A stretch of 64,000 bases of DNA from Mixophyes australis (taxonomy: Eukaryota > Chordata > Amphibia > Anura > Limnodynastidae): assembly GCA_036250195.1 (NCBI GenBank), contig JAVHZZ010000003.1, positions 15,917,004-15,981,003 of the forward strand, written 5' to 3'. A program made the position numbers and the translations under genes. Under the pieces are notes generated by a model. That model ran no database searches, was not told the origin of the DNA, and saw only the letters and a list, made by a program, of their open reading frames with translations. Of the stretch, positions 62,609 to 64,000 are shown piece after piece. Each line of letters begins with the position of its first letter. The stretch's first letter is position 1.

Positions 62609-64000
62609 CTACTGAGGCAAGATGTCGTCCTCATCCTCAACCTCTGATTCCTCTCCCCCTACAGTGTGTACTTCCTCCTCATCACACATTATCAATTCGT
62701 CCCCGCTGGACTCCACAACCACAGGTCCCTCTGTAGTATCTGGAGGGCAGTGCTGTACTTCATTGAGGAATTGATTATTCATTTTTATAAACATCATTTT
62801 TTCAACGTTCTGAGGAAGCAACCTCCTTCGCCGCTCACTGACCAGGTTCCCCGCTGCACTAAAAACTCTTTCCGAGTACACACTGGAGGGGGGACAACTC
62901 AGGTAAAATAGAGCCAGTTTGTACAGGGGCTTCCAAACTGCCTTTTTTTCCTGCCAGTAACAATATGGACTGTCTGACATGTCTACTTGGATGGTGTCAG
63001 CAAAGTAATCATCCACAATTTTTTCTATTGTGACAGCATCCAATGCAGCGAGAGTAGACATGTCTGCAATGGTTGGCAGGTCCTTCAGTCCGGACCAGAT
63101 GTTATCAGCATCCCCGCCAGTGCCTCTTTTGGGAAAACTGAGCTTTTTCCTCGCAGCCATAGATGTGGAAGAAAATGAGGGTGGAACTGTTGGCATGTCA
63201 CGGTCCTCTTCAGAGGACAATCTTCTGACCAGCAGGTCTTTGCACCGCTGTAGACTTGTGTCCGCCGGAAACAGAGACACAACATACGCTTTAAACCGAG
63301 GATCGAGCACGGTGGCCAGAATGTATTCCTCTGACTTTAAAAGAGTGACCACCCTCGGATCCTGGCAAAGCGTACGAAGGGCTACATCCACAAGAGCTAC
63401 ATGCTTGGTGTAATCGCAATGGCTTACCAGCTCCTCCCTCACTTTCTCCAGCTGCTTCTGCAACAGCCTGATCAGGGGAATGACCTGACTCAAGCTGGCA
63501 GTGTCGGAACTGACTTCTCGTGTGGCAAGTTCAAATGGCTGCAGAACCTTGCACAACACGGAAATCAGTCTCCACTGCGCTTGACTGAGGCGCATCCCCA
63601 CTCCTTTGCCTATGTCGTAGGTGGCTGTGTAGGCCTGAATGGCCTTTTGCTGCTCCTCCATCCTCTGCAGCATATAGAGGGTGGAGTTCCAGCGCGTCAC
63701 AACCTCTTGTTTGAGGTGATGGCAGGGCAGGTTCATGCTTTTTTGATGTGCCTCTAGTCTGCGGTAGGCACTGGCTGAATGCCGAAAGTGTCCAGCAATT
63801 TTGCGCGCCACCGCAAGCATCTCCTGCACACCCCTGTCACTCTTGAGGTAATGCTGCACCACCAAATTAATGGTGTGGGCAAAACATGGGACGTGCTGGA
63901 AATTGCCCATATTTAATGCCCGCACAATGTTACTGGCATTGTCTGACACCACAAATCCCCATGAGAGTCTAAGTGGGGTAAGCCACTGGGAGATAATTTC
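62609..64000 (-). CDS. hAT transposase, C-terminal 463 codons, open to the window edge
   Basis: The frame is open from base 64000 to a stop at 62611-62609. It begins within the catalytic domain: VVSDNASNIV holds a DDE/RNase-H acidic residue, then CFAHTINLVV, the RWNSTLYML block after the insertion domain start, and a C-terminal dimerisation region YKLALFYLSCPPSSVYSERV and FSAAGNLVSERRRRLLPQN, classic for hAT/ZBED. The tail is acidic (EEVHTVGGEESEVEDEDDIL). The BED zinc finger and first catalytic residue would be upstream, outside the window. The protein cuts at the element's 8-bp duplicated target. No stop or frameshift is seen, so this copy may be active or recently so. It resembles ZBED1/ZBED4-type proteins; a domesticated gene is unlikely, given the adjacent terminus and repeats. 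Confidence 0.9.
   Translation of the reverse strand, partial: EIISQWLTPLRLSWGFVVSDNASNIVRALNMGNFQHVPCFAHTINLVVQHYLKSDRGVQEMLAVARKIAGHFRHSASAYRRLEAHQKSMNLPCHHLKQEVVTRWNSTLYMLQRMEEQQKAIQAYTATYDIGKGVGMRLSQAQWRLISVLCKVLQPFELATREVSSDTASLSQVIPLIRLLQKQLEKVREELVSHCDYTKHVALVDVALRTLCQDPRVVTLLKSEEYILATVLDPRFKAYVVSLFPADTSLQRCKDLLVRRLSSEEDRDMPTVPPSFSSTSMAARKKLSFPKRGTGGDADNIWSGLKDLPTIADMSTLAALDAVTIEKIVDDYFADTIQVDMSDSPYCYWQEKKAVWKPLYKLALFYLSCPPSSVYSERVFSAAGNLVSERRRRLLPQNVEKMMFIKMNNQFLNEVQHCPPDTTEGPVVVESSGDELIMCDEEEVHTVGGEESEVEDEDDILPQ

Larger units (their letters stand above)
59353..64000 (-). mobile_element. hAT element 2, continues past the window
   Basis: The left end TAGGGATGTGCACCGGCG is a hAT terminus; the adjacent 8 bp, CTAAAAAT (59345-59352), should recur at the other end outside the window. 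Moving right: GTTTTGG/TTCGGAT subterminal words, a roughly 78-bp array, palindromic repeat modules, and a transposase on the - strand that runs off the edge. At least 4.6 kb is present. Confidence 0.85.

Overview
This is vertebrate nuclear DNA, most likely from a frog or other amphibian. The host gene is split by long introns with standard GT-AG sites. The rest is a dense mixture of L1/Tx1-like and CR1-like LINEs, hAT, Tc1 and PIF/Harbinger DNA transposons, MITEs, tRNA-headed SINEs, a solo LTR and many micro/minisatellites. The species call is an inference from repeat content and from an SCARA3-like protein that differs clearly from the mammalian one. Nothing bacterial, no CRISPR array and no real tRNA or rRNA gene was seen.

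Region 1 (1-28.5 kb) is the SCARA3 gene (scavenger receptor class A member 3) on the + strand. Five coding exons were placed by splice sites and protein similarity: 5778-5834, 7991-8110, 12869-12967, 17269-18312 and 27965-28419. All four introns between them are phase 1. The first coding exon was not found and probably lies upstream of the window. The product is a type II membrane protein: short acidic cytoplasmic tail, one membrane helix, a long N-glycosylated coiled-coil stalk, then a collagen-like tail. The tail is regular for 34 Gly-X-Y triplets and then loses Gly at several positions. The introns hold a LINE, a PIF-like MITE, a CR1 LINE split by a repeat-bearing insertion, SINEs, a G-rich minisatellite and a solo LTR with a 5-bp target duplication.

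Region 2 (28.5-40.1 kb) has no gene I can support. It contains a MITE that is an almost perfect 90-bp-arm hairpin (30482-30670), and a Tc1-like element (34976-40076) broken by about 3.5 kb of later insertions. Those include an hAT element that itself contains a second hAT element, each with an exact 8-bp target duplication.

Region 3 (40.1-58.2 kb) looks like the remains of one large or several clustered PIF/Harbinger transposons. Two different SANT/Myb-like DNA-binding genes point away from each other: a three-exon gene on the - strand (45649-41869) and a three-exon gene on the + strand (50218-52477). A HARBI1-type transposase on the - strand (58134-56360) converges on the second. The two Myb-like genes have fully open, splice-consistent frames, while the transposase is dead (nonsense, frameshift, nonsense). 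A 3204-bp hAT element (46877-50080) with an exact 8-bp duplication was later inserted between the divergent pair; it carries a 14-copy array with an exact 100-bp period.

Region 4 (59.35 kb to the window end) is a second, larger hAT element. It has a long open transposase frame on the - strand running off the edge, about 21 copies of a 77-79-bp repeat, and seven copies of a 34-bp imperfect palindrome in its 3' part.
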